In this document: piece by piece, positions 1 to 11,421 of the stretch
Layout: each line of letters starts with the position of its first letter
How positions within the stretch are numbered: position 1 is the stretch's first letter
Assembly (NCBI GenBank): GCA_022225965.2
Contig: JAKJXP020000124.1
Location: 1 to 64,000, forward strand
From: Diatrype stigma
Taxonomy: Eukaryota; Ascomycota; Sordariomycetes; Xylariales; Diatrypaceae
DNA: 64,000 nucleotides
Reading direction: 5' to 3'
Program-made: the position numbers and the translations under genes
The notes under the pieces: generated by a model
What the model saw: only the letters and a program-made list of their open reading frames with translations
Told to the model about the DNA's origin: nothing
Databases searched by the model: none

Positions 1-92
1 TTTTTTTTTCTTCTTCTTCATTTCCACTTAGGCTCCTTTTCTTCTTCTTTTTGTCCTGTTGTGTTTTGCTGACACCCCGGGTGGTTTCGCAG

Positions 93-324
93 TATGGCGC
101 AGGGCATGCAGACGGTGTGGATCTTCGGCGACCAGAGCGACATCCTGACGGTGCCACTCCCGGAGGTAGAGGGCTACCTGACCTACGGCGGCGACGTGTA
201 CGGCAACGCGACTCACGACCCGACGCCGGTTCACTTCAGCGAGCTGGCGGCACGGCAGAAGCGGCAGCAGCAGCAGTCGAAGAGAGAGACGATGCTAGGC
301 CGCGCCTATCCTTTTACTGCTTGA
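93..324 (+). CDS. Terminal exon of an unrecognised gene (5' part outside window)
   Basis: An open frame of about 76 codons ends at the TGA at 322-324. It is preceded by a convincing intron 3' end: a CTGAC branch-like sequence near 69, then a pyrimidine/G tract and CAG ending at 92. The frame would enter with one base before the ATG at 94, so this is more likely a last exon than a complete small gene. The product reads VWIFGDQSDIL and later YLTYGGDVYGN, then a charged Gln-rich tail (RQKRQQQQSKRE). I do not recognise the family. The GDQ and YGG segments are vaguely like the ends of secreted hydrolases, but that is not enough to name it. An alternative is a complete 76-residue protein starting at 94. 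Confidence 0.4.
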
Positions 325-890
325 TAATCTTTTGTTTTTTTATGCTTCTAGTTGCTATGTCCTGCGTGCCTCTTCGCTATCCTTGTTTCGCATTGTCTGG
401 TTTGTCTTTTTCTTTTCCCTTTTGACTGGGGTACCAGGTGGGCAGGTTTGCATTATTACGGCGTTCTGTATCACTAAATTTTATTGTTGGATGTGAAACA
501 TAGTTAGCATAGATGGTGTTCTGGTGGTTGAAGGGTGCATCGGTTTTGTCAAATCGTTTCCAGAAAATTTCATGAGTTCCAACAAATTGAATCACTGTAA
601 TGATAGTACTTAGGGGTATAAGGGGTAGAAAGACTCTGGGCAACCTCTATACTTACCTACTTATACAATTAATAGTACGTTTAGACGTGGTCCTGTTGGG
701 AACCAATACAGCGTTTAATCGGTATCACAGCATGTTAGAGGGTAATATAAAGAAGCTTGGATTTGACTTATAGAACCCAAGGATAACGGGATACCGAGAG
801 CTGTAGCTATTTAGCTAGCTACATGGATAGTCTTCATACGTTTCAACGTATATACACGATTCGCTCAATGAACGCTCCCTGGTCCGTCTT
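325..890. other. Intergenic, nothing recognised
   Basis: T-rich sequence just after the stop codon at 324 is compatible with a 3' UTR. The rest is ordinary AT-rich spacer between convergent genes, with no ORF of protein-like composition and no RNA gene signature. Confidence 0.6.
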
Positions 891-3790
891 CTATTCCAAA
901 CCGCGAGGGTGCGGCTTGCTCTCGATCTCGCGGATGACGTCCCTCGTGCGGGCGTTGTCGACGAAGCTCAGGCGGACGAGGTCGATGACCTCGTCGGCGG
1001 TGAACTCGAGGCTCAGGTCGCTCTCGTTCCAGAGGTACAGGACCTCCTGCAGGTTGCTCTGCAGCACCTCGCTGAGGAACTTGAGCCGCATCCAGCTGGC
1101 GGCGTACTGCGCCGTGCGGGGGATGGCATCCTTTCCGGCACCGGGGGGCAGGAATAAATCGTCGAGCTGCTCGATGCGCGCGATTAGGCTCGCGATATTG
1201 TACGCCTCGTCCTGGCCGATGCCCGCGAGGTCCATGACGTCGGCGATGAGCTTCGCCGCGATCGTGTCGACCAGGGAGCCCACCGCCTGCGTCCGCGCCG
1301 AGTGCGATAAGATGCCCGACCACGTTCCGGCTATGGCGCGCACTCGGCTGATGGCATTGTCCACTTGAGCTTCCAGGTCGGAGGAGTCGAGCCCATCTTG
1401 CTGGAGAAGGTTATGAGATCCTCCTAGGAGATCGCGCAGGATCGTGCGTTGCGTGGACATCTCCGATGCGTAGGCGCGGGAGGCGAAGGACTGGAGAGTG
1501 TTGATATCATTGTCTAGACGCAGCATGGAAATAGCACGAGGAGCGAGATCACCCCGGGCTTTCCAGTTGCTAGCCAGATCGGCCAGACGTTCTGAAAGGT
1601 AGGTTGCGTCATTATAAAGAAACCTGGGCGTATGTGAGTACGTACTGCGAGCCAGGCAGATCAAGTGATGCTTACATGTTGCCTCCATCATTTAAAGAGT
1701 AATAGTAGGGCGAAACAGCACGGAATAAGGCGAGAACAAGGGTCGGCAACGAGAAGAGGCCACCAACTTCTGATGCGACGGGACTTTTTGGGTTGCTATC
1801 TCTCGTCAGCGTTTTTGTGTTCAGGGATGAAGATGGGTTTGTTGTGTACTCACCTGACCAACGATGCTCCGTCCTCAAGAATAGCTGAGATCAGGGCCAG
1901 GACAGGTTCCGGCATAGAAGAGATATTGTACGTCTCTTTGAGTGTCAGCTCCCGAGTCTGTAAGGGTTCCGTTCTCCTCGAAGGAGGCTTCGTGCCTGAG
2001 GCTGCCTGCGTCTGCGTGGAGGGTTCTTCGGTAACGATTTCGTCACTCCATCCCCATGCTTCCATAGGGTCGTCCTCCTCGGCTGGGACTTCGGCCTGCG
2101 AAGGCTTGTTCGCGTCGCTGGCATCTGCATCAGCTGTGCCCTCCTCATCCCCCCAACCCCAATTTCCGACACCATCATCATCATCCTCGGTAGGCTCTAG
2201 TTTTGAACCATTTCCATTACTTGTTTTGATCTCATCATCATCAGACCATGCTGCCCAGGCATCATCTGCAGCGGCGCCATTCGCTGCCAGTTCCTTGCCT
2301 TCCGACTTGGAGACCGTCTGCGTCTCCACACGCTCCACCTCTTTGGGATCACCCAGCCCTTCGATGAGCCTGGAGCGGATGGAGTCCAGAGCGGTCTCCC
2401 TACATTTGGAAATCCACACATGCGGGACATTGCTGACCCAGTCCTGCAACTCCTCATAGCCGGAGTACTGTAGACGCTGCAAGGCATTGCAGAACCCCCT
2501 GGCCGCCTCAACAGTGTCTTGGATCCCATCCATTTCGCTGAGGGAAGACGGCACTGCGGAGTCGAGCCACACTGTGACAATGCGTGGAATCAAGTCGGGC
2601 ATCATGACAATAGATAGGGAGTGAACAAGCTCTTCTGGAAGCCGTTTTGCGAAATAGTCCATCGCTCGTTCTAAGTCGAGAAACAGAGCAGTAATACTCA
2701 GGTCTGAATTCCCGTCAAGATGCAGTGTGGACTTGGTGAAGGTTAGTCTGGGGCATCGTTGCAATTCTAGAGTTACTCACATCGTCGGTTATGACTTTAG
2801 GCATTTTAGGGTTGCTAATGTCGGTACGAGGCTGTATGATTGCTTGGTCAACACTACGCCAGAACAGTGCCATCCTCTGGTCAACTTCTTTATATGCTTT
2901 GAGGCCAATTACAGCATCGGATAGAGACATTTGCTCGTCTAGATTATCATACTTAGCATCAAACTGACAATTGTCTAACAGTGAGTATGAGTGTAAGTAT
3001 GAATATGTGTATTTACCTGGGCGACGCTCAAATATCGCAACCTTGCTATTTTCGGCATCGACCTGGACCAAAGAGCTCCATACATGGTCGAATACATCAT
3101 GGACAGCCGACTTGAGCTCAAAAGCCCGCATGTTCAGAAGTTTCATGACGCGACACGACTTGCTCACGGGAATGTCGTCAAGGGCTGACCAAGACTCTAC
3201 AGCGGGATTAGCGAGATTTTCCGCCCCCGACAGAAGCGGCAGGTTCTTGGGGGTCTCTTACGCTCCAGCAAGCGTAGAGAATCGAGTATTCTACGCTCAT
3301 CTCGTGCTTGCTCTACCTGGTCTAACAGCCCACTAACGTGTTTTATGCTTCTCAGCGCATCGTTGACTTGTCCGTTATAAACCGTCTCCTGTCGCAGGAA
3401 GTCTACCTTCTCTTCTGCCTCCTGTATTGACCGGCCTGATACATCGGGGGCCTCGGATCTTCGCACGATCTCGTTGGCCAGAGTCCTGGATCGGTTGATG
3501 TCTTCTTCTAGAGATTTCGCGTTGGTGAGCCATTGGTTCACATCGGGGGCCGTTTCTTCGTTGATCTCGTGAATTTCCGTCTGGAGCTGTCTTTAGCTGA
3601 AAGCTCGATTGAATAGTCTTGGGGTTTGCGTTACCTCAAGCTTATACTTGGCTGCAGCGAGGAACTCGAGAGCTGTCGCAATGTCCTTTACGGCAATATG
3701 TCGGGAAGAGACATCCTCCTCAGGGAACGTGCCGTATAACGAAAAGTCGACCAGAGCCTGGCCGACCTTGACATCCCATGCGCTTGCCAT
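891..3790 (-). CDS. zw10: ZW10/Dsl1-family vesicle tethering (kinetochore) protein
   Basis: Seven exons join in phase: 3790-3635, 3586-3262, 3196-3017, 2974-2781, 2731-1854, 1783-1676 and 1623-891, giving about 857 residues. The N-terminal half is helical and coiled (heptad-rich around residues 55-150, with SLEEDINRSRTLANEIVRR). The middle has an acidic Trp-rich linker with repeated WGW motifs (AWGWSDE, NWGWGDE) and the last 300 residues are all-helical. This order fits fungal ZW10 homologues, which in yeasts act as Dsl1 in the ER tether for Golgi-derived COPI vesicles and in animals also in the RZZ kinetochore complex. The acidic WxW linker resembles the coatomer-binding lasso described for Dsl1, an inference from composition. 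The start at 3790 is the only in-frame ATG that opens the coiled region. Family assignment rests on overall resemblance, not on a diagnostic motif. Confidence 0.72.
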
Positions 3791-5590
3791 TATGATTCGG
3801 GATCCTGTCTGCTTAGCAGTGATGCCTGAACAGTGATAACATAAGGATCGAGTCGGTAGAATGAGCGTCGGATATTACGTATACGATTTCCTTTGGTGAC
3901 TGCCACGTGTTCGTATTTGACATTATGCAGTTTTAGAGACCTGAGAGAAACATATCGGCATGTAATCGAAAGCCCAGCTTTACGTTAGAGCCTGGTTGAC
4001 AGCATTGCCATCGTCTCGGAGCTCTGTGTGTTGAGTGTTACGATGTGCAAAAGGCCAGATGAGATCATGGCTGAGCCACCGAGGTCGTGGCTAATTGGTC
4101 AGGTACTTAGCAGAGGTCAGGTACTTGCAACTAGGTAGAACTAAAGTCGGTACATACATACATACCACATACATGATGCACAGTACACATACATAGTGCC
4201 GACGCGCCAAACGCCAAACGCCAAACGCCAAACGCCAAACGCGCGACAGCCGCGGACAAAGAAGCATGCTAGCGCTTATCCGCCTAGCGCTTATGGCGTC
4301 TCTTAGCCGCAGCTGCTTATCGATCGAAGCGGGGTCAAGACCTGCCTGTGCTGCTGTGCTCGCGCTCTGAATTTCTGAATATTTAGTGAAGGGTATTCAC
4401 CCTATCCACCCCGCACCCTCAGATTCTACCAGCTATAGGGATCCATACCTGTACCTGTAGGTAGAGAGGCTCTACCTGCATACCACACACCCGCTACATA
4501 CCGCAATTGCCAGCTCGAAGCTCTGAGTTTCAAGGCCCTTGCACTCAACCTTTGTCCATCCATGCCCATTCACCTGGGCACTGCACCATCTCCATTCCAG
4601 AATATAGCCTCTCTCTCTCACACACACACATACTATATACACATACCTACCATAGAAAGGAGTGTAAGCTCATACTCATAATTTCGGGTCCGAACATCGG
4701 CCCCAACGTGTGAAGATAAGCCTAACCATACGACCTTTACGACCATTTAAGCAAAGGTGCGTTCCGGTCATCTCAGGGATTTCATCTCAACCTGCAACGC
4801 TGGCAGTGCTTATCCGGGACACGAAGCCCCTGTCTCATTGGATATCTGCTGTACGACTACACGCCCGATTGCACGCCCGATTGCACCCGTCTCGAGATAT
4901 GTAAGTCGGACTCAGGATACAACGCTGCCGCTGTCGTCAGATCCCCCATCCCCATCCCCATCCCCATACTTTTAAGTAGTGACGGGTTATCCGGCAAGTG
5001 CCATATATGCATTGCCCGCCGGATGGGGATGCCAGAGACACGAGAGACACAGGAACTTGATTTCACATCACGCTCTCATCATGCTCTCACGAGCAGCATT
5101 CCGCACGCTGCTCTACGCCAGTGCAGTTGCAGTTGTTTCCATTGTGTACAGTCAAACTGGCCACTTACATGGGTATGCGCCTCTTCACTTTGTGAGGGTC
5201 AGGCTGGCAATCACTACGTACCTACCTAGGTAGTTAGCTGTAGTAGTAGGAACTACATACGATAGCCCTGGGGGTTGTAGTTGGTAATCTTCCTGTGCAG
5301 CATTCCAACCCCCTGCTCTGCCAAGTTGATGATCCCTTGCTTGTCACTGCCCATACAGTTACATTCCCGCAAGACCCTGGAAATGCATCTCCGACCAAGC
5401 TCGAGGGTCGGAAATCCATTCACCCCCCTAAGCATTAGACTTCTGCCAGCCTACCAGCGTAATGGACTTTTCATTTAATACAGTCTCACACGCTGCCACG
5501 GCATGCGCCTTCGTATGCAACAAGTATGTCCGTAGCTAATCGACCCATAGCCACTTATCAACATCCTTCTCAGCACTTCTTCGATTCAAG
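3791..5590. other. Divergent intergenic region with a 7-bp tandem repeat
   Basis: This 1.8-kb spacer separates the start codons of the ZW10-like gene (minus) and the M16 peptidase (plus), so it holds both promoters. It contains five perfect copies of CCAAACG at 4207-4241, CT/AC-rich low-complexity sequence around 4610-4650, a C-rich stretch near 4940-4970, and one copy of the palindrome TACCTAGGTA at 5223-5232. No ORF in it looks like a real protein. Confidence 0.6.
4207..4241. repeat. Minisatellite, five perfect 7-bp units (CCAAACG)
   Basis: Five contiguous identical units lie in the divergent promoter region. They probably arose by slippage. No function is visible. Confidence 0.9.
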
Positions 5591-8500
5591 ATGGGGTCGC
5601 AGGGACCCAACACCCGGTTCCGTAAGATCCAGAGTTTCCGGACCGACTATGCCCCAGCTACCATCACGCAGTATGAGTCCGAAAGGAGCGGGATGCAGGT
5701 CATTGTGGCTCACCGGAAGGGGCCCAAGGTGAATGGATACTTCACCCTAGCCACCGAGATCTTCGACGACTCCGGAGCTCCCCACACCTTGGAGCACTTA
5801 GTGTTCATGGGTTCCAAGAGCTACCAGTATAAAGGACTACTGGATAAGCTGGCATCACGCGCATATGGCGGCACAAATGCCTGGACCGCTACGGATCATA
5901 CTGCATACACCCTCGAAACTGCTGGCTGGGAAGGGTTTGCCCAGATTCTGCCGGTCTACCTCGAGCATCTGATCGTACCAACCATCACAGACGCGGCGTG
6001 CCTAACCGAGGTTCACCATATCAACGGGGAAGGCAACGATGCAGGCGTCGTGTACTCGGAGATGCAAGGTGTCGAAAATACTAGCACAGAACTCATGGAC
6101 ATCAGAGCGAGGCGTCTGTTGTATCCAGAGAACGTCGGCTTCCGCTACGAAACGGGTGGGATGACAGAGGCTTTGAGGGTCTTGACCCCTGAAAAGATCC
6201 GCGACTTCCACAAGGTCATGTACCAGCCACGAAACATGTGTCTCGTCATTGTTGGTGAAGTCGACCATGAGAACCTCCTTGAGATCCTCGACAAGTTTGA
6301 AGATAGCGTCAAAGACAACATCCCGCCGCTTGATAAACCTTTCAGGCGCCCCTGGATAGAATCTCCACAGCCTCCTGCCCTAAAAGAGACAACGATTGAG
6401 ACCATTGAGTTCCCGGAAGAGGATGAGTCAGTTGGCGATATGGTAGTAGCCTTCTTTGGACCAAACTGCATCGACGTGGTTGAAACGACTGCGTTGAATG
6501 TCCTCCTAACGTATCTATGCGGGTCATCTGTGGCGGTGCTAGAGAACGTCATCGTGGAGAAGGAAGAGCTCGCAAGTTCGGTATCGTATTGGTATGATAC
6601 TCGACCCAACACCGTCATCTGGTTGCAGCCAACAGGCGTGGCTACGGAAAAGCTGGAATTCGTGGAAAAGCGTCTGATTTCTCTGCTCAAAGAGGTTGCA
6701 TCTAAACCATTAGATATGGTATACGTAAATGACTGCATACAGAGAGAACGTCGACAGGTCAAGGCTCAAGCAGAAGAATCAGAATCATTCTATTCCACTA
6801 ACATTATCAACGACTACCTCTTCGGCAAGCGAGATGGCTCGACTCTGAAGGAACTCGCGACCCTTTATGAATATGAAGTTCTGGAGAAATGGACTGATGA
6901 CCAATGGAGGGCATTCTTGAAGAAGTGGATTGCGGACGCACATCATATATCTATCCTCGGGAAGCCATCCCTGAAGCTGGCCGACAAGCAGAAAGCGGAA
7001 GAAGTTGCGCGCATTGAGAAAAGAAAACAAGAGCTCGGCCCTGAGGGGCTGAAGGCGCTCCAGCAAAAGCTCGACGAGGCCAAGAAGGAAAACGAAGTTG
7101 AAATCCCCGAATCCTTGCTAGAGAAATGGCCAGTACCACCAACTGAGTCGATCAACTTCATACGATCCGACACGGCGCGATCCGGTCTTGCTCGCAAGCT
7201 AGGCACGCAGGACAATGCTGCCCAGCGAATTATCGACAAAGTCTCACCCGGCCTGCCCCTTTTCGTCCAGTTTGAGGATGTCCCAACCAACTTCGTCCAC
7301 ATCACGGTCCACGTGGGGACATCCAAGGTGCCCGTCAAGTACAAGCCCCTGCTCCCCATCTTCAGCGACAACTTCTTCAACACGCACATCAACCGGGGCG
7401 GCGAGCGCGTGGACTTCGAGAAGGTCGTGATGGAGCTAGAAAAGGAGACCGTCAGCTATACTCTCGAATCGGGCCGGAACGTCGGAGACTCCGAGAGCTT
7501 CGTCATCCGCATGCAAGTCGACCCCGACAAGTACGCCAGCGCGGTAGACTGGATCCGCACCATGATGTTCGACAGCGTCTTCGACGTCATGCGGCTGAAG
7601 GCCAGCGTGGCCAAGCAGCTCGCCGACATACCGGAGGCCAAGCGCGACGGCAGGGTCATGGCCAGCGAGGTCGAGATGGCGCTGCACAACAAGCCCTCGG
7701 CGCTCATCGTGGCGAAGCGCACGCTGGTGAAGGCCACCTACCTCCGCAGGCTCAAGAGACTGCTCGAGAAGGAGCCGGACACGGTCCTGTCGTGGTTCGA
7801 AGAACTGCGCAAGTCCCTCTTCACGTTCAACAACCTCCGCGTCCTCGTCACGGCCGACATCTCCCACGCGAAGCTCCCGGAGCCCGTCCAGACCTGGGAC
7901 ACGTTGTCCAAGTCTCTCTACGCGAGCGGCGGCGATGCTCCTGAGACGGACGAGATGGTCATCAACCCGATCGTCAAGCCACACACGCTGCTCAACGACG
8001 AGGGCCGCAACCCGGGCTCGATCGGTGCCGTCATCATCCCGATGACGACGATCGACAGCTCGTACGCCGTCAGCTCGGGGCGGGGCTTCACGTCGTTCAC
8101 GGACCCGGGGGTGCCGGCGCTGCTGGTGGCGTGCCAGTACCTCGAGACGGTCGAGGGCCCGCTCTGGAGCGCCGTGCGCGGCAACGGCCTCGCCTACGGC
8201 GTCTACTTCGCCAAGGAGACCGACGGCGGCTACCTGCACTTCAAGGTGTACCGGTCGCCGCTGGCGTCCAAGGCGATGGCGTCGGCGCGCGCGGCCGTCG
8301 CCGCGCTCGCGGGGGGCGACGCCCCCTTCGAGGGGCCCATGCTCGAGGGCGCCGTCAGCCAGCTCGTCATGGCCATGGCCGACGAGCACGCCACCATGGC
8401 CGCCGCCGCCGTCCAGAACTACATCCTCGGCGCCGTCCGCGGCCTGCCCCCGGACTTCAACCTGCAGCTGCTCGCCCGCGTCCGCGCCGTCACCGTCGAG

Positions 8501-8965
8501 GACGTCAAGGCCGCCATGCGCGAGTGGCTGCTGCCCATCTTCGAGCCCGGGAAGAGCAATGTCGTCGTTTGCTGCGCGCATGTCATGGTCGAGGTATGGC
8601 TTTATTTTCTTTCTTATCTCTTTTCCTTTCCTTTCGTCCCTCCCCCAATCTCCTTCCTTGCTCGTGACATTCCCCCCACTCTGTTCAAAATACCTCTTTC
8701 CCATATCCCTCACGTGTAATATGATTGAGGTACATTGCAAATGCTAACTGCTAGTCCATAGAAAATCGAGAAGGAGCTCCAGGAGATGGGCTACAAGACC
8801 CAGGTCAAGCAGCTGTCGGACTACTACGATGCGTACGGTCTCGAGGCGGGCGAGGAAGGTGACGAGGGCGATGACTCGGACGAGGACGAGAGCGGTTCTG
8901 AAGGATCGGATGGTTCTGATGGCTCTGAGGGCTCGGGCGATGAGATGTCTGTTGGCGGGAGGTAG
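5591..8965 (+). CDS. M16C-type zinc metalloprotease, YOL098C/Sdd3-like
   Basis: Exon 1 is 5591-8593 and exon 2 is 8762-8965, joined by a 168-bp intron in phase 0 (VMVE|KIEKEL), giving 1068 residues. The inverted zinc-binding motif HxxEH is at residues 65-69 (HTLEH), followed by the usual FMGS. The downstream zinc-binding Glu is expected in the stretch around YSEMQGVENT. Two pitrilysin-like halves are present and the length matches the ~1040-residue yeast YOL098C group rather than insulysin or mitochondrial processing peptidase. The C-terminus ends in an acidic Ser/Gly/Asp tail (DDSDEDESGSEGSDG...) encoded by exon 2. No mitochondrial presequence is obvious, so a cytosolic location is inferred. 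Reading through the intron would give a hydrophobic tail, which is an artefact. Confidence 0.9.
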
Positions 8966-9798
8966 AACGACAACCTGGTCACGGGTCGGGATGGTGCCAT
9001 TGCATTCGGCGATTGTGGAGCGGGATGCTCTCTGCCTGATCAACGTTCATGAAGGCCACTGGGGATTACGTGGTGGTAGGAGAATAAAAGCAAGTGAACC
9101 CTGTAGATCATGCGTGGTAAAAGCTCTTGTGCGTTCGAACAGCGTGAGAGGACTGACTTGATTACCATGAATCACGTTTATCATGAAATAGGGTGTTACA
9201 ACTTGCTTCCATACATACCTACCTAGGTACTTATATGCCATATCTAGAAGCGGAATTACCGTCCGACATATTTTCATCCTCGTGGGCTTAGCGCTCTCAA
9301 TATCTATACCCTCAACCCCTTAAGCCCCTGACCCCTATGTCGCTATCAACCCTGAGCTGACTGCGTGTATAATGTTCCAGAATACTGTTGTAAAAGCAAT
9401 CGTTTCCTCTGCAATCCACCTTTGTTATGGTAATGAGGCCATGCGTAATACCGAACCTAGTTATATCTTTCTTTTCTTTTTCGCAACACGTCGGTGCTTG
9501 GATACATTTCGTTCCCTGTAGTAGATAGGTAGGTAAGAAAGGCAGGGATATGGGTTTGGGATTATTCTTCAAGGGGCCTTCTTTCAACTGAGAAGGTTGT
9601 CAGGTTCTCTGCCAGAGCTGTTACTTGGTTTCTTGCGCTCATGAGCTGGGCGACTTTCCCACCCAGATGAATCTAGTATAACTCTTCACAGAGGGTATTG
9701 ATTAGTTGATGAACACCTTATGAGACACACCCCCTACACTAACCCTCACCCCAGTCAACTCCTACCAAATCTCTTCCTTCTTCCCCCAATCTCGCCCC
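8966..9798. other. Intergenic, no gene seen
   Basis: 3' flanks of two convergent genes. It contains TACCTAGGTA at 9230-9239 and T-rich runs near 9465. No protein-like ORF or RNA signature is visible. Confidence 0.6.
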
Positions 9799-10134
9799 TC
9801 AGACACCAGGTGATCTCGATAAAAGTTGGGAAAATCCGGAACACCCCACTGCCGCCAGCTGGGTACTCTGCAAATACTGTACTGTACGTAAGGTGGTAGC
9901 GATAAGAGACAAGCCCCGTCCACCGGACAGATCATCTCCTCCATCAGCGCCGAAAACAGCTCGGACGGCATACTCGTTCTGGCACCGGGGGCAGAGCACC
10001 AGGTACGTGACGCTGTCGCGCTCCCGGTAGACGCAGCGGGGCCGGGCGGCGCAGCGGTTCCAGTCGCTCTGCAGCTCCTTCGTGCTGCGGTTGCACTGGC
10101 GGCAGCGCCAGGTGAAGCGGACGTACGAGCACAT
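9799..10134 (-). CDS. Small Cys-rich hypothetical protein (possible zinc ribbon)
   Basis: A single ORF of 111 residues starts at 10134 (MCSYVRFTWRCRQC). It has a CxxC pair near residues 11-14, two further Cys around 28 and 34, and a second CxxC (CPRC) near 48-51, the spacing of a small zinc-binding fold. Filamentous fungi carry many short proteins starting MCxY with such Cys pairs, mostly uncharacterised. The C-terminal half is low in informative sequence and may in truth be replaced by another exon. There is no signal peptide. It is flanked by non-coding DNA on both sides. Function unknown. Confidence 0.45.
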   Translation of the reverse strand: MCSYVRFTWRCRQCNRSTKELQSDWNRCAARPRCVYRERDSVTYLVLCPRCQNEYAVRAVFGADGGDDLSGGRGLSLIATTLRTVQYLQSTQLAAVGCSGFSQLLSRSPGV

Positions 10135-11421
10135 CTCCCTTTTTTTCTTCTTGCTTGTTTTGTCGCTTCCCTGTGTCTACTGTGTGATGCGCTTCTTGTT
10201 ACTACTACTACCACTGATGTTGATGCTGATACTATTGTGGTGGTCAAAGTTCCACGTATGCTCTTGTTCTGCTCTGCGTGAACAGTACGGTGTTTTTGTC
10301 ATCTCTTTTCGGTGTGTTCCTTCCTCTCTGTTCTCCCTCTCAGCCAGAGGGTGAAATCAGACTCCTGTATATGTGTGTTTCTGACCGCTGTCCCGTAGAA
10401 CAAAAAAGAAGTTAAGAAAGTCTTAGATAGAACAGTGCCTCCAGTACAGGGTTTGTTCTGACTCATGTACATAGGTACACAGTCTTGGTGGTTTTCGATA
10501 CATGAACCAGGCTTGGTAGAGAGGCCGAGAGACAGACACACAGCCCTTGTAGAGAACGTGCGGTCTATCAAAGGCGGTAAAGGCAGCTAGCTACCTTATT
10601 TCGGCCTCTTTCGACGGGAGACCTTCCATTGGCGAGTGAAAATTCCGTGGTTGGTTGTTGGTACAGTTTACCAAATCATTGAGACTCGTTTCTGGGACTA
10701 TGATTATCAATCACCGAGAAAATGATGCGTGATTACTGCTCAACAAGCTGTGGACATTGGTAGAAACTATATATGATTATTCTTGCAAGATATGTCGAGT
10801 AGCAAGTATTGTTGGCCATATAGAGTGGAAAGCAGGTTGTTAAAATACCCCTTTCGAGCTTGAGGACGAGCAGGTTGAATCGAACACTTGCACTTCTTCT
10901 TCCATAATAACTCTCTTGTTGATTTGTGTTTTGCCATCCATAGTACCAGAAAGCTCCAGAGCTCCGGGATGGATGAAACAAGAGATCACATCACAACACC
11001 CCAAAGAAACGCCGTGACTCATCAATCTGTCTTTTCGAATGGAGTAGCCGTACCTAGCTATCTCACACATAAAGCGAAGGGATGCAATGGTGCCCCATCG
11101 TAGACCTAATCCCAAGATCTGTCTTTCCCTTTAGTTACCTTGTTAATCCGTAATCCATGCCATGCCATGCCATACCGCCCATCTATGCCTTCTGTTCCTT
11201 TAGAACCATTTGGCTTATTGCACATGACATAACAAACCATATTTCAGCCGCATTCCCAATGTTATGTCATGTCATCATACCATACAGCATAGGTACTACC
11301 CTATCACGCCTTCCTTCTTCCGAGCCCATGCCAGCAGGCCAGACTACTCCAGCTCAGCTCAGATCATGTCATTCATTGGAGAAACACACTCATTCGACTT
11401 CAATTCAACCTCTAGCCCCGG
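10135..11421. other. Intergenic, no gene seen
   Basis: Upstream region of the small Cys-rich gene plus the 3' flank of LSG1. It holds T-rich stretches (10138-10160) and a few CATGCC repeats at 11156-11172. Short open frames have no protein-like composition. Confidence 0.55.

Noticed and set aside
7436..8740. 434-codon open frame on the minus strand opposite the M16 peptidase
   Set aside because: It is antisense to a GC-rich conserved gene, has Arg/Ala/Gly/Asp-biased sequence typical of reversed codons, and no family resemblance.
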